Program-made: the position numbers and the translations under genes
Shown here: piece after piece, positions 1 through 6,328 of the stretch
Layout of the letters: every line of letters begins with the position of its first letter
Numbering within the stretch: the first letter of the stretch is position 1
NCBI GenBank assembly: GCA_003516955.1
Contig: DPBN01000297.1
Location: 1 to 10,773 of the forward strand
DNA: 10,773 nt
Reading direction: 5' to 3'
Source of the DNA: Armatimonadota bacterium
Lineage (GTDB): Bacteria > Armatimonadota > Fimbriimonadia > Fimbriimonadales > Fimbriimonadaceae
Notes under the pieces: model-generated
The model's input: the letters and a program-made list of their open reading frames with translations, nothing else
What the model was told of the DNA's origin: nothing
Databases searched by the model: none

Positions 1-394
1 CCTCGAGCTCCGCGAGCCTCTCCTGAACCTGCTCAAGATCCACGCGGCTCTGCGGATCGCCGGGTGCGAGCAGCGCCAGCCGGCGCCGCAGCCCCTCCTC
101 GAGGTTCGGCAGTTGCCTGGCGGCCTTTTCGACCGTTCCCACCAGCCGCTGATCCTCCTCGTCCACCGAGGACTTGAGGAGGAAGACGTCCGGCAGCGTG
201 CGGTGGAGCTCCTCCAGGCGCGCGATCCGCTCCCTCAGCTCAGCCTCCGTGGCGGCGGGGTCGTCCACGAGCAACGGCGCGAGCCGCGCCACCCACGCGT
301 GCGCCTCTTGGCGCAGCCGCTCGCGGTCGCCGGACTGCAAGCTTTCCACATCCCCATTGTGGCCTCTCGCCCCGTTGCGCGAACGCCCGCTCAT
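1..394 (-). CDS. Unknown charged helical protein, 5' part only
   Basis: The minus strand is open from an ATG at 394-392 to the window edge, giving 131 residues of a protein that continues outside. I do not recognise it. It is rich in Leu, Glu, Arg and Ala with long runs free of helix breakers (about residues 19-42, 47-68, 76-112 and 116-131), so it should be mostly alpha-helical and possibly coiled coil. No signal peptide, membrane segment or Cys/His cluster is visible. An AGGAC lies about 10 nt before the ATG and supports that start; GTG at 349-347 is the main alternative. The plus strand here is also open, but its translation is Arg/Pro/His-rich and looks like an antisense shadow. The start faces the MFS gene start only 15 bp away. 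Real gene likely; function unknown. Confidence 0.6.
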   Translation of the reverse strand, partial: MSGRSRNGARGHNGDVESLQSGDRERLRQEAHAWVARLAPLLVDDPAATEAELRERIARLEELHRTLPDVFLLKSSVDEEDQRLVGTVEKAARQLPNLEEGLRRRLALLAPGDPQSRVDLEQVQERLAELE

Positions 395-409
395 CGGCTT
401 GAATGTCCT

Positions 410-1630
410 GTGGCCCAGTCCGACGTTCCCGTCTGGCGCAGCGTGTCCCTCGTCGCGTTCCTCTTCCTGGTCACGGCGACGTTCGGCTTCCTTCAGCCCT
501 TCGTTCCGCTCTACCTGGAATCCGCGGGTCTGGACCGCAAGCAGATCGGGTGGCTGCTCGGGCTGGGCACGGGAGCTTCTCTGCTGGTACAGCCCCTGTG
601 GGGGAGGCTCTCGGACGCATGGGACACCCGGCGCCCGTTCATCCTCGGCTCAGCCATCGCGGCTGGCGCGGCCTACCTCTCGTTCCCTTTCGTGCGTTCG
701 GTGCCGGCGTTCCTCGTTTTGCAGGCGATCGGCCAGAACGGGGTGATCTACCTCTCGGCCGTGGGCGGCGTGCTCGTGGGCAGAATGGTCTCGAGCAAGT
801 CCGGCGGGGCCGTCTACGCGAACTACCGTCTTTGGGGATCGATCGGCTACATCTGCGTGAGCCTTCTAACGGGCCTGCTGCTCACCCGTCATGGAGGGCC
901 GATCGACCGGGCGCTGTTGGACCGCGCCTTCCGCACGGTTCCGCTCCTCTTCGTCCCGATCGGGTTGCTGGCCTTCGCCGTCCCGGACCGCAAAGACGGT
1001 CCCCGGGCGTCGGGCGCGCCCCGCAAGGCTCCGCTGCCCCCGAACCTGCGCGTCTTCCTCGCCTGCCACTTTCTGTACACGCTCGCCCTTTACGGAGCCT
1101 CGAACTTCCTCTCCCTCTTCATGAAGGAGCTGGGGGGAACGCCTCTCTGGGTCACCTCGATGTTCGCGGGCGGCGTGGTCTGCGAGGTGCTGGTCATGCG
1201 ACAGTCGGGGCGCCTTTCGGATCGGTACGGCCGGCGTCCGCTGATGGTGCTCACCTACCTGCTCCTTCCCGTCCGGCTGGCGCTGTACGCCGCCTGCCTC
1301 TCACCGCTCCACGTGTTCCTCGTGCAGCTGCTGCACGGACTGAACTTCGGAATCGTCGGCGTGATCTCGGTGGCTTTGATCAACGACCTCGCCACGGACG
1401 ACACCAGGGGCCAAGCCCAGGCGCGACTGGCCACGGTCTCCGGCGCGGCGACGACCAGCGGACCGATCCTGCTCGGCTTCGTCGCGGAGGCTCTCGGCCT
1501 GCGCTGGATGTTCCTCACGGCCGCCGGAGTGGCTCTGGTTGGAGCAGTGCTGTTGGTGCGGAGGTTCCGGGAAACGCTGCCCAACCCCCAGCGGCTGCCC
1601 TGGCGCTGGGCGGCGTTCCTTCAGAGCTGA
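410..1630 (+). CDS. MFS transporter, LacY/nucleoside-symporter-like, substrate unknown
   Basis: A predicted inner-membrane secondary transporter of the major facilitator superfamily, 406 aa, the usual length for 12 helices. The hydrophobic segments fall in two halves joined by a polar loop at about residues 192-212. The loop after helix 2 carries motif A (PLWGRLSDAWDTRRP, residues 62-76), repeated in the second half as GRLSDRYGRRP (267-277). YRLWGSIGYI (139-148) resembles the RLWGS(I/V)G motif of the MFS_1-like group with LacY, NupG and HcaT-type symporters (established knowledge). The frame is open upstream to 113, but that part is antisense to the leftward gene, so I take GTG at 410, which places a short polar N-terminus before helix 1. 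No Shine-Dalgarno is evident; GTG 443 is an alternative. It converges on the DinB gene. Substrate and direction cannot be told from sequence. Confidence 0.85.
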   Translation: MAQSDVPVWRSVSLVAFLFLVTATFGFLQPFVPLYLESAGLDRKQIGWLLGLGTGASLLVQPLWGRLSDAWDTRRPFILGSAIAAGAAYLSFPFVRSVPAFLVLQAIGQNGVIYLSAVGGVLVGRMVSSKSGGAVYANYRLWGSIGYICVSLLTGLLLTRHGGPIDRALLDRAFRTVPLLFVPIGLLAFAVPDRKDGPRASGAPRKAPLPPNLRVFLACHFLYTLALYGASNFLSLFMKELGGTPLWVTSMFAGGVVCEVLVMRQSGRLSDRYGRRPLMVLTYLLLPVRLALYAACLSPLHVFLVQLLHGLNFGIVGVISVALINDLATDDTRGQAQARLATVSGAATTSGPILLGFVAEALGLRWMFLTAAGVALVGAVLLVRRFRETLPNPQRLPWRWAAFLQS

Positions 1631-1639
1631 CCCGCCGCC

Positions 1640-2128
1640 TCAGTGCATCTCGCGGTCGCCAAGCAGGGTCTGGATGTAGGCGATCTGGCCGTTGTGGTAG
1701 ATCAGGTTCCAGGCGTGGGTGGCCGCGATCTCCAGCAGGGTCCGTTCCCTTCCCCCGAAGATCGGCATGGGGATGCTCGTCTCCAACGTCTCCTCATCCA
1801 AAGAGGCGAGAAGCTGGACGAACTCCTCCGTTTCCTTCCTGCCGATTTTCTCCGCCTCGTCGAGGCTCCAGGTGGCCCACTCGGCGCGGAGGGCGTCCAT
1901 CTCCTCGCGTTCCACGTTGAAGGCCCGCTCCCGGAGGATGCGCGATAGGAGCCTCGGAATGGCCGCGCACTCGCGAACCTGATCCAAGGCACTGCGCCCT
2001 TGGTCCATCGGCCGCCACTCGAGCCGTTCCGGCGGCAGGGCCCTCGCGTTGCGGAAAAGAGCGTCGATCTGCTCGCGGGTGAGCTGAATGAGAAAGTCCT
2101 TCGCCAGCACTCCAACATTGTGCGCCAT
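1640..2128 (-). CDS. DinB-family protein with altered metal site
   Basis: A 162-aa soluble protein of the DinB/YfiT four-helix-bundle superfamily, which includes metal-dependent thiol transferases such as bacillithiol and mycothiol enzymes as well as many proteins of unknown role. Evidence is the length, helical pattern and the C-terminal signature YHNGQIAYIQTLLGD (residues 144-158). The family normally uses three His as metal ligands. Aligned with the neighbouring DinB protein, the first is Cys54 (RECAAI), the second Asn141 and only the third, His145, is kept. It may bind metal differently or not at all. It is the last gene of the putative operon, starting 12 bp after the unknown 192-aa gene. 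ATG 2128 has no clear Shine-Dalgarno, so translation may depend on the upstream gene. Family assignment is good; function unknown. Confidence 0.82.
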   Translation of the reverse strand: MAHNVGVLAKDFLIQLTREQIDALFRNARALPPERLEWRPMDQGRSALDQVRECAAIPRLLSRILRERAFNVEREEMDALRAEWATWSLDEAEKIGRKETEEFVQLLASLDEETLETSIPMPIFGGRERTLLEIAATHAWNLIYHNGQIAYIQTLLGDREMH

Positions 2129-2140
2129 GCACGGCGCGGC

Positions 2141-2719
2141 TCAGGGGGCCTCTTCGTCGAGCAGCTCCGGAGCCACGGCAGCGTCCGCCTCGATCGCGAA
2201 CCGCCCGAGGACCGTGTTCGGTGGCATCCCGTCGGCGTCCAGCTGCGCGTCCGGCACGGCCCTGCGAAAGGCCTCCTCCATCGACAGCACGCGCTGAGTG
2301 TGCAAAGCGCGCACGAACCGCTCCTCGCCTTGCAGGGTCCAGCTCGGCTTGTCCAAGGGGTTGAGGAAGAAGACAGGCTCCATCGGCTCCCAACCTCCTG
2401 GGCCGTACCGCTCCAGCCACGCGGCCACCAAGACCCCCGCCTTCAGCTCGTGCACAACGCGGTAGTAGGGGGTCAGGAGCCAAACCGCGCAGTAGGCGGC
2501 TTGCGCCGGGTCGTCGTAGTGGCTGTGCCACCGGTTGGCGGCGACCATCGCCTCTCCGGCCTCGTCGTAAACCGAGACCGAGAAGCCGCCCTCCACGGTG
2601 GGCACGATCTCGAGCGAGGAGTCGGTCCTTGTCCACCGGACCGGCGCTCCCGGATGCTTCTCCAAGAGTCGAACCAGGGCGTCGATCGCAACCTGGGCGA
2701 CCGAGGGCTCCGCGCTCAC
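2141..2719 (-). CDS. Unknown 192-aa soluble protein between two DinB genes
   Basis: Not recognised. It is soluble and mixed in composition, with no signal peptide or membrane helix and an acidic C-terminus (ELLDEEAP). The most conserved-looking stretch is WHSHYDDPAQAAYCAVWLL (residues 64-82), followed by TPYYRVVHELKAG (83-95); the His, Asp, Tyr and Trp residues here could form an active or binding site, but that is a guess. A Trp/Pro-rich stretch follows at about 101-127. The start is GTG at 2719, whose GTGA overlaps the TGA stop of the upstream DinB gene, and an AGGGGA about 6 nt before it fits a ribosome binding site. The 4-bp overlap implies translational coupling, so its role is probably tied to the DinB proteins. 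The frame is clearly coding; function is open. Confidence 0.75.
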   Translation of the reverse strand: MSAEPSVAQVAIDALVRLLEKHPGAPVRWTRTDSSLEIVPTVEGGFSVSVYDEAGEAMVAANRWHSHYDDPAQAAYCAVWLLTPYYRVVHELKAGVLVAAWLERYGPGGWEPMEPVFFLNPLDKPSWTLQGEERFVRALHTQRVLSMEEAFRRAVPDAQLDADGMPPNTVLGRFAIEADAAVAPELLDEEAP

Positions 2720-3210
2720 GGCCGGTCCCCTGCGGGGAAACCCGGTGCCGTCATCACGAGATAGGCCTGGCCGTGGTGGTATCCGGGGTGGTAAGCCAGC
2801 CTAGCCAAGGCTCCTTCCCCGTCGATGACCGGACCCAAGGCACTCACGATCTTCTTGGCCAGCAGATCGGCCGTGGGGTTCTCCAGCAACGGTCTGGCGA
2901 AGCGATCCCCCTCCGCGAGACACCAAGAGACTTTCTCCGGCGTCAGCTCGTCGGCGACGAACGGGAAGGGCTTGTCGTTGACCACACCGTCCGTGGCCGC
3001 CATGGCCAAGCGCGCGAGTTCACCCTCCAGCCTCACGTCGGTCAGTTGGGCGGCGAAAGAGACCTCCACCCCGGCGACGTGCACCGCCATCTCGGCGATC
3101 GTGAGCGCTCGGGGGTGCAGGCGCCAGTTGAGCTGCTCACAGTTCAGACCCTCCAACGACTGGAGGAAGCGTCCCCTTACGAGCTCCCAAGTCAGGAACG
3201 ACCGCGCCAT
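2716..3210 (-). CDS. DinB-family protein with complete His triad
   Basis: A 164-aa DinB/YfiT-like four-helix-bundle protein. The three metal ligands of the family are all visible: His44 in EMAVHVAGVE, then His141 and His145 in YHPGYHHGQAYL (HxxxHxGQ-type signature). Families with this fold bind Zn or Ni and often transfer or modify low-molecular-weight thiols or act as hydrolases/isomerases (established knowledge); the substrate here cannot be read. The start is ATG 3210. GAGGA directly abuts it, which is too close for an ideal ribosome site, but no better start exists. It lies 23 bp after the methyltransferase stop and overlaps the next gene by 4 bp, so it sits inside the operon. Divergence from the second DinB gene indicates an old duplication or separate recruitment rather than a recent tandem copy. 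Confidence 0.85.
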   Translation of the reverse strand: MARSFLTWELVRGRFLQSLEGLNCEQLNWRLHPRALTIAEMAVHVAGVEVSFAAQLTDVRLEGELARLAMAATDGVVNDKPFPFVADELTPEKVSWCLAEGDRFARPLLENPTADLLAKKIVSALGPVIDGEGALARLAYHPGYHHGQAYLVMTAPGFPAGDRP

Positions 3211-3233
3211 TCCTCAAGGATACCGAAGCGGCG

Positions 3234-4991
3234 TCAGGAGCCTGCCATGCCGCCGGGCAGAGCCGCCTTCCGGGTGGGCTTCGCTCTGCGCGCCAGACGC
3301 AGGATTCTGCGGAAGATCGCCCTCAACAGCATCCGAGCGAGCGGCCGGATGGGTGCTTCGCCACCCGCGAGCGCCGCGCGCAGCCTCCAGTCCTCAAGGG
3401 CATCCCTTTGATAACCGGCGCCCGACCGCGCATCCTTGAACCGGGCCGCGAGGGCCTCGCGCACAGCATCGGGAGACAGATGCCGGTGCGTGTCGGTCTG
3501 GAGACGCGCCTCCCGAGCCAGGTCAGCCTCCAGGTCCGGGTGGATGCCGAATCGCCGGCAAAGTGCGTCGTACAGGTCGCCGAGCGTGCGCCAAGGCGGG
3601 GCCGGGAACATCGCGACGGCGTCCTCGATCGTGAACAGACACCGCAGGACGAACCAGGAGGCCGGAATCGGGTCCTTCGACACCCACTCGATGTCGAAGA
3701 GGTCGAACGCTTGCGCATCGGGAACGGCGTTGGTCGGGTTGACGTCGAGGGCCTCTGGAGCGACGCGGCCGTCAGGAAGCCCCCACCGCTCCAGAGCCCA
3801 GCCTAGGAACCGCTCCAGCGTCTGCTGGAACTCCGAGCTGCGTCCCGCGAAGGCGAAGGACCGGAGATGATGGAACACGGAGCGCTCCAGTCGCGCAGGC
3901 TGCTCCGGACTTGGTTGCCAGAGAACCGTCTCGAAGGCCGCGCTGGGCGCGATGAGGGGCCGCTTCCGAACCACGAGGCCGCCAGAGGCGTCCGATGCGA
4001 AGGCCGTCTCCGCGGGGACCCTGCGTTTGAGCGAGTAGTGCCACGCGAGCTCGCCGTCCGCCAGGTGCCGACGGAGGAGCCGGTTCCGCAACTCGCCCCC
4101 GCCACGGGCAAAGCCGACGAAGAGAAAGGAGTTCGAGAACTCGTGGAGCAAGCCGCTCCTGGCAAGCTCCATCGCCGCGAGACTCAGCGGAAAGTTCTCC
4201 GGGTGGCGCTGGAGGGCCCGGGCCTGCGCATCTCCGACCAGCTCGGCGGCGAAGAAGGGGTGGCTTTGCACGAGCCTTCTGCTCACGACCACAGAGGGCA
4301 TCTTGTAATCGGGCCACGGGTAGAACTCGTCCACCGCGCCCAGACCGACCGTCCGGAGCAGCCTCAGCAGCACCCGGCGGGAGAACGTCTGCGGTGAATT
4401 CCGGTGCGGGTAGCCCACGATGCCGTCGAAAGGGCGGCTCGTGTGGTCCTCCGGAGCGCCTGCCCAATACTTCAGGCCGTTGCGGTTCTCGATCGCCAAC
4501 ACGACCGCGCCGCCCGGCTTGAGCAAGGCCGAGGCGCGCTCGAGAACGTGCTCGAAGGGCGCCAGGTCGCCGCCCGAGGAGGCCACGTACAGCGCCGCAT
4601 ACTCGAGCACGCCGACCAAGAGGACGACGTCGAAACGCTCGTCCGTGATGAAGTCCGACAGGTTGCAAACCTCGACGCCGACGTGCGGCAAGTCCCTCAG
4701 GCGCTCCCGGAGCGCGGCGGCACGATCCGGGGCTCCCTCGACGCCGAGGTAGCGCGCGCAGCGCTCGGCGACTACCCGCGAGGCGCCCCCCATCCCCGCT
4801 CCGAACTCGACAACCGACAGGCCATCGAAGTCGAACGGTCGCAGCAGGTTGCCGCGCTCGGGGGCCAAGTGGTAGGACAGCTCCCAGTCCGACCCCTCGG
4901 GGGCCAGCAGAGCGAGCGAGGAGACGTCCTCCGAATCTCGCAGAATCCGACCGACCCTCTCCTCGGCGCCGTCGCGGTAGGAGATCGCCAC
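3234..4991 (-). CDS. SAM-dependent methyltransferase fused to a kinase-like domain
   Basis: A 585-aa cytoplasmic protein. The N-terminal half is a class I SAM-dependent methyltransferase: motif I VVEFGAGMGG (residues 60-69), acidic strand-2 end LGVEG (82-86), motif IV region VLLVGVLEYA (123-132), then LKPGGAVVLAIENRNGLKYW (157-176) and APEDHTSRPFDGIVGYP (179-195). This last block resembles methyltransferases of O-antigen and surface-glycan clusters (from memory of the family). The C-terminal half has kinase-fold signs: a possible ATP lysine in VVRKRPL (K343), and LDVNPTN (415-421) followed by FDIEW (432-436), matching the aminoglycoside-phosphotransferase pattern of catalytic Asp (D416), Asn at +5 (N421) and metal Asp (D433). 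The end (about 549-575) is a strongly basic amphipathic helix. Start GTG 4991 has AGGA 6 nt upstream. It follows the histidine kinase by 37 bp. A WbdD-like methyltransferase/kinase is an attractive comparison but unproven. Confidence 0.85.
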   Translation of the reverse strand: MAISYRDGAEERVGRILRDSEDVSSLALLAPEGSDWELSYHLAPERGNLLRPFDFDGLSVVEFGAGMGGASRVVAERCARYLGVEGAPDRAAALRERLRDLPHVGVEVCNLSDFITDERFDVVLLVGVLEYAALYVASSGGDLAPFEHVLERASALLKPGGAVVLAIENRNGLKYWAGAPEDHTSRPFDGIVGYPHRNSPQTFSRRVLLRLLRTVGLGAVDEFYPWPDYKMPSVVVSRRLVQSHPFFAAELVGDAQARALQRHPENFPLSLAAMELARSGLLHEFSNSFLFVGFARGGGELRNRLLRRHLADGELAWHYSLKRRVPAETAFASDASGGLVVRKRPLIAPSAAFETVLWQPSPEQPARLERSVFHHLRSFAFAGRSSEFQQTLERFLGWALERWGLPDGRVAPEALDVNPTNAVPDAQAFDLFDIEWVSKDPIPASWFVLRCLFTIEDAVAMFPAPPWRTLGDLYDALCRRFGIHPDLEADLAREARLQTDTHRHLSPDAVREALAARFKDARSGAGYQRDALEDWRLRAALAGGEAPIRPLARMLLRAIFRRILRLARRAKPTRKAALPGGMAGS

Positions 4992-5028
4992 ACCCAGTCC
5001 TACGGAAGGGTGGGCCGGCTCCAGTTCC

Positions 5029-6207
5029 CTAGCCGGTACTTCTTCGGAATTTCTTGGGAAGCCGGATGCGGAACACCGTGCCCTCTTCGGACCGAGAGAC
5101 GAACGAAACCTGCCCTTGGAGGTAGGACTCCACGAGCAGCTTCACGCTGTAGGTGCCCAAGCCCCGGCCCGCCTCGGCCTTCGTGCTGAAGGAGCGACGG
5201 AAGATCTGCCTCTGGACGCTCTGAGGCATCACGCCGTCGTTGTGGACCTCGAAGACGACCTCGGGACCCTCTTCCAGAGCCTGAACCGTCACCTGCCCTC
5301 CCTCTGCGGTGGCCTCCAAGGCGTTCTTCACGAGGTTCCCGATGCACCGGATGAGGTGCACGCGGCTGGTCTCCACCATGCAGTCGGTCTCAGGGGCAGC
5401 GACGCGAAATACCCTGCCCTCTGCCAGATCGTGCGAGGAGTAGAGATCCTCCACCACCTTAAGAACCTTGGCGATCGAGACCGGCTCAATCTGGACCACG
5501 AGCTCTCCACGCTCGGCGCTCATCAGGTCGCGCTGGTCCTGGATCTCGCGGATCAGCTGCTCGGCAGACACCGCGAGCATCTCGCTGAGCGGCCTTACCT
5601 CCTCGATCGACGACTGCATCCGGATGACCGAGGCCAGGCTGTTGATGGCGGCCGCCGTGTTCAGGACGTCGTGAAAGAAGATTCTCTCGAGAAGCTGCCT
5701 GCGCTTCTCGTCCGCGATATCCTTGATTGTGACGATGGTGTGCGGCTCTCCGTCGATGTGGACGGTGCTCGTGTAGACCATCACGTCGTGGAACTCGCGG
5801 ACGCCACCCTGCTCGATGACCAAGCGGGCCTCTTCGGCGCAGGGGCCGCGCGACTCCAGATTCGACCGAACCGCTCTGGAGGTGCCGCAGTCGAAGCACG
5901 CGCAGGCGTTGCCGCACCCTTTCGGGCTCTCGATGGAGTGCACGCACCCGATGGCCTCACCGATCCTGAGACCGATCACGGAGCTCAGGTCCCTGTCTCG
6001 AATCAGCTCCTTCGCCTTCTGGTTGATCGCGAGGATCTGGCGGTTGGAGTCCAAGATGGCGGCGAAGCCCGGGTATCCCTCGAGCATCTCGATGACGAGC
6101 GGATGCCGGAGGACGCGCTCCCGCTCGAGGCGGATCTCCTCGGGGGAGGTCCGCCGGGACGCATCAGGCTCGCGCGGCAAGGTCTGGGATCGGGCCACTG
6201 GATTCAT
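5029..6207 (-). CDS. Cytosolic PAS sensor histidine kinase with Cys cluster
   Basis: A 392-aa histidine kinase without membrane segments, so a cytosolic sensor. Domains in order: a PAS-like domain (about 36-165) beginning HPLVIEMLEGYPGFAAILD and containing a Cys cluster GCVH..GCGNACACFDCG (C88, C98, C102, C104, C107); a dimerisation/phosphoacceptor helix with FFHDVLNTAAAI, phospho-His H179; and an HATPase domain with N-box NLVKNALEAT (291-300), EVHNDGVMP (320-328) and GRGLGTYSVKLL (347-358). The RSFSTK...GRGLGTYS style is that of a PAS/Cys histidine kinase group known from Geobacter-like and related bacteria. The Cys residues suggest metal, heme or redox sensing (inference). ATG 6228 in the same frame is an alternative start, preceded by GGGA; neither start has a strong ribosome site. 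No response regulator is in the window, so the partner is elsewhere. It is the first gene of the operon, behind a sigma-54-like element. Confidence 0.88.
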   Translation of the reverse strand: MNPVARSQTLPREPDASRRTSPEEIRLERERVLRHPLVIEMLEGYPGFAAILDSNRQILAINQKAKELIRDRDLSSVIGLRIGEAIGCVHSIESPKGCGNACACFDCGTSRAVRSNLESRGPCAEEARLVIEQGGVREFHDVMVYTSTVHIDGEPHTIVTIKDIADEKRRQLLERIFFHDVLNTAAAINSLASVIRMQSSIEEVRPLSEMLAVSAEQLIREIQDQRDLMSAERGELVVQIEPVSIAKVLKVVEDLYSSHDLAEGRVFRVAAPETDCMVETSRVHLIRCIGNLVKNALEATAEGGQVTVQALEEGPEVVFEVHNDGVMPQSVQRQIFRRSFSTKAEAGRGLGTYSVKLLVESYLQGQVSFVSRSEEGTVFRIRLPKKFRRSTG

Positions 6208-6265
6208 TCTACACACGGATCTGGGCATTTGTTCCCAGTTTTCGTTCGGCAGGCCAGCGAAGCTT

Positions 6266-6282
6266 AACAATGGTTGTACCAG
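6266..6282 (-). promoter_or_regulatory. Sigma-54-like -24/-12 promoter for the histidine kinase operon
   Basis: Read on the minus strand the site is CTGGTACAACCATTGTT. Against the RpoN consensus YTGGCACGRNNNTTGCW it keeps TGG, AC, the purine and TTG-W, with the correct 10-bp spacing between the GG (6280-6279) and the -12 dinucleotide (6268-6267). It departs at three places: C to T in the -24 box, G to A, and the -12 GC is GT. The predicted start of transcription, near 6255, leaves a leader of about 27-48 nt before the kinase start. The same bases contain a short inverted repeat (ACAA-TGG-TTGT, 6268-6278), so a repressor site is an alternative reading. Confidence 0.45.
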
Positions 6283-6287
6283 ATGGA

Positions 6288-6323
6288 GATGGAGAATTGG
6301 CTTCTTTCCCGCAATTCTCCATC
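6288..6323. repeat. Perfect 12-bp inverted repeat after dnaE
   Basis: The arms GATGGAGAATTG (6288-6299) and CAATTCTCCATC (6312-6323) pair perfectly around a 12-nt loop. The repeat begins 5 nt after the dnaE stop codon and ends 5 nt before the sigma-54-like element. As RNA of the minus strand it would be a stable hairpin at the dnaE 3' end and could end transcription or protect the message. There is no run of T after it, so it is not a classical intrinsic terminator. It could also be an operator or enhancer-binding site for the downstream promoter. Confidence 0.6.
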
Positions 6324-6328
6324 GTTCG

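Noticed and set aside
113..409. Upstream extension of the MFS reading frame.
   Set aside because: It is antisense to the leftward gene, has shadow-like composition and would place about 99 non-MFS residues before helix 1.
403..1920. A 505-codon plus-strand frame overlapping the MFS and DinB genes.
   Set aside because: Pro/Arg/Gly-rich translation without a family resemblance; the other frame gives a clear MFS protein.
3772..4668. A 298-codon minus-strand frame inside the methyltransferase gene.
   Set aside because: Arg/Gly/Ala-rich shadow of the methyltransferase in another frame.
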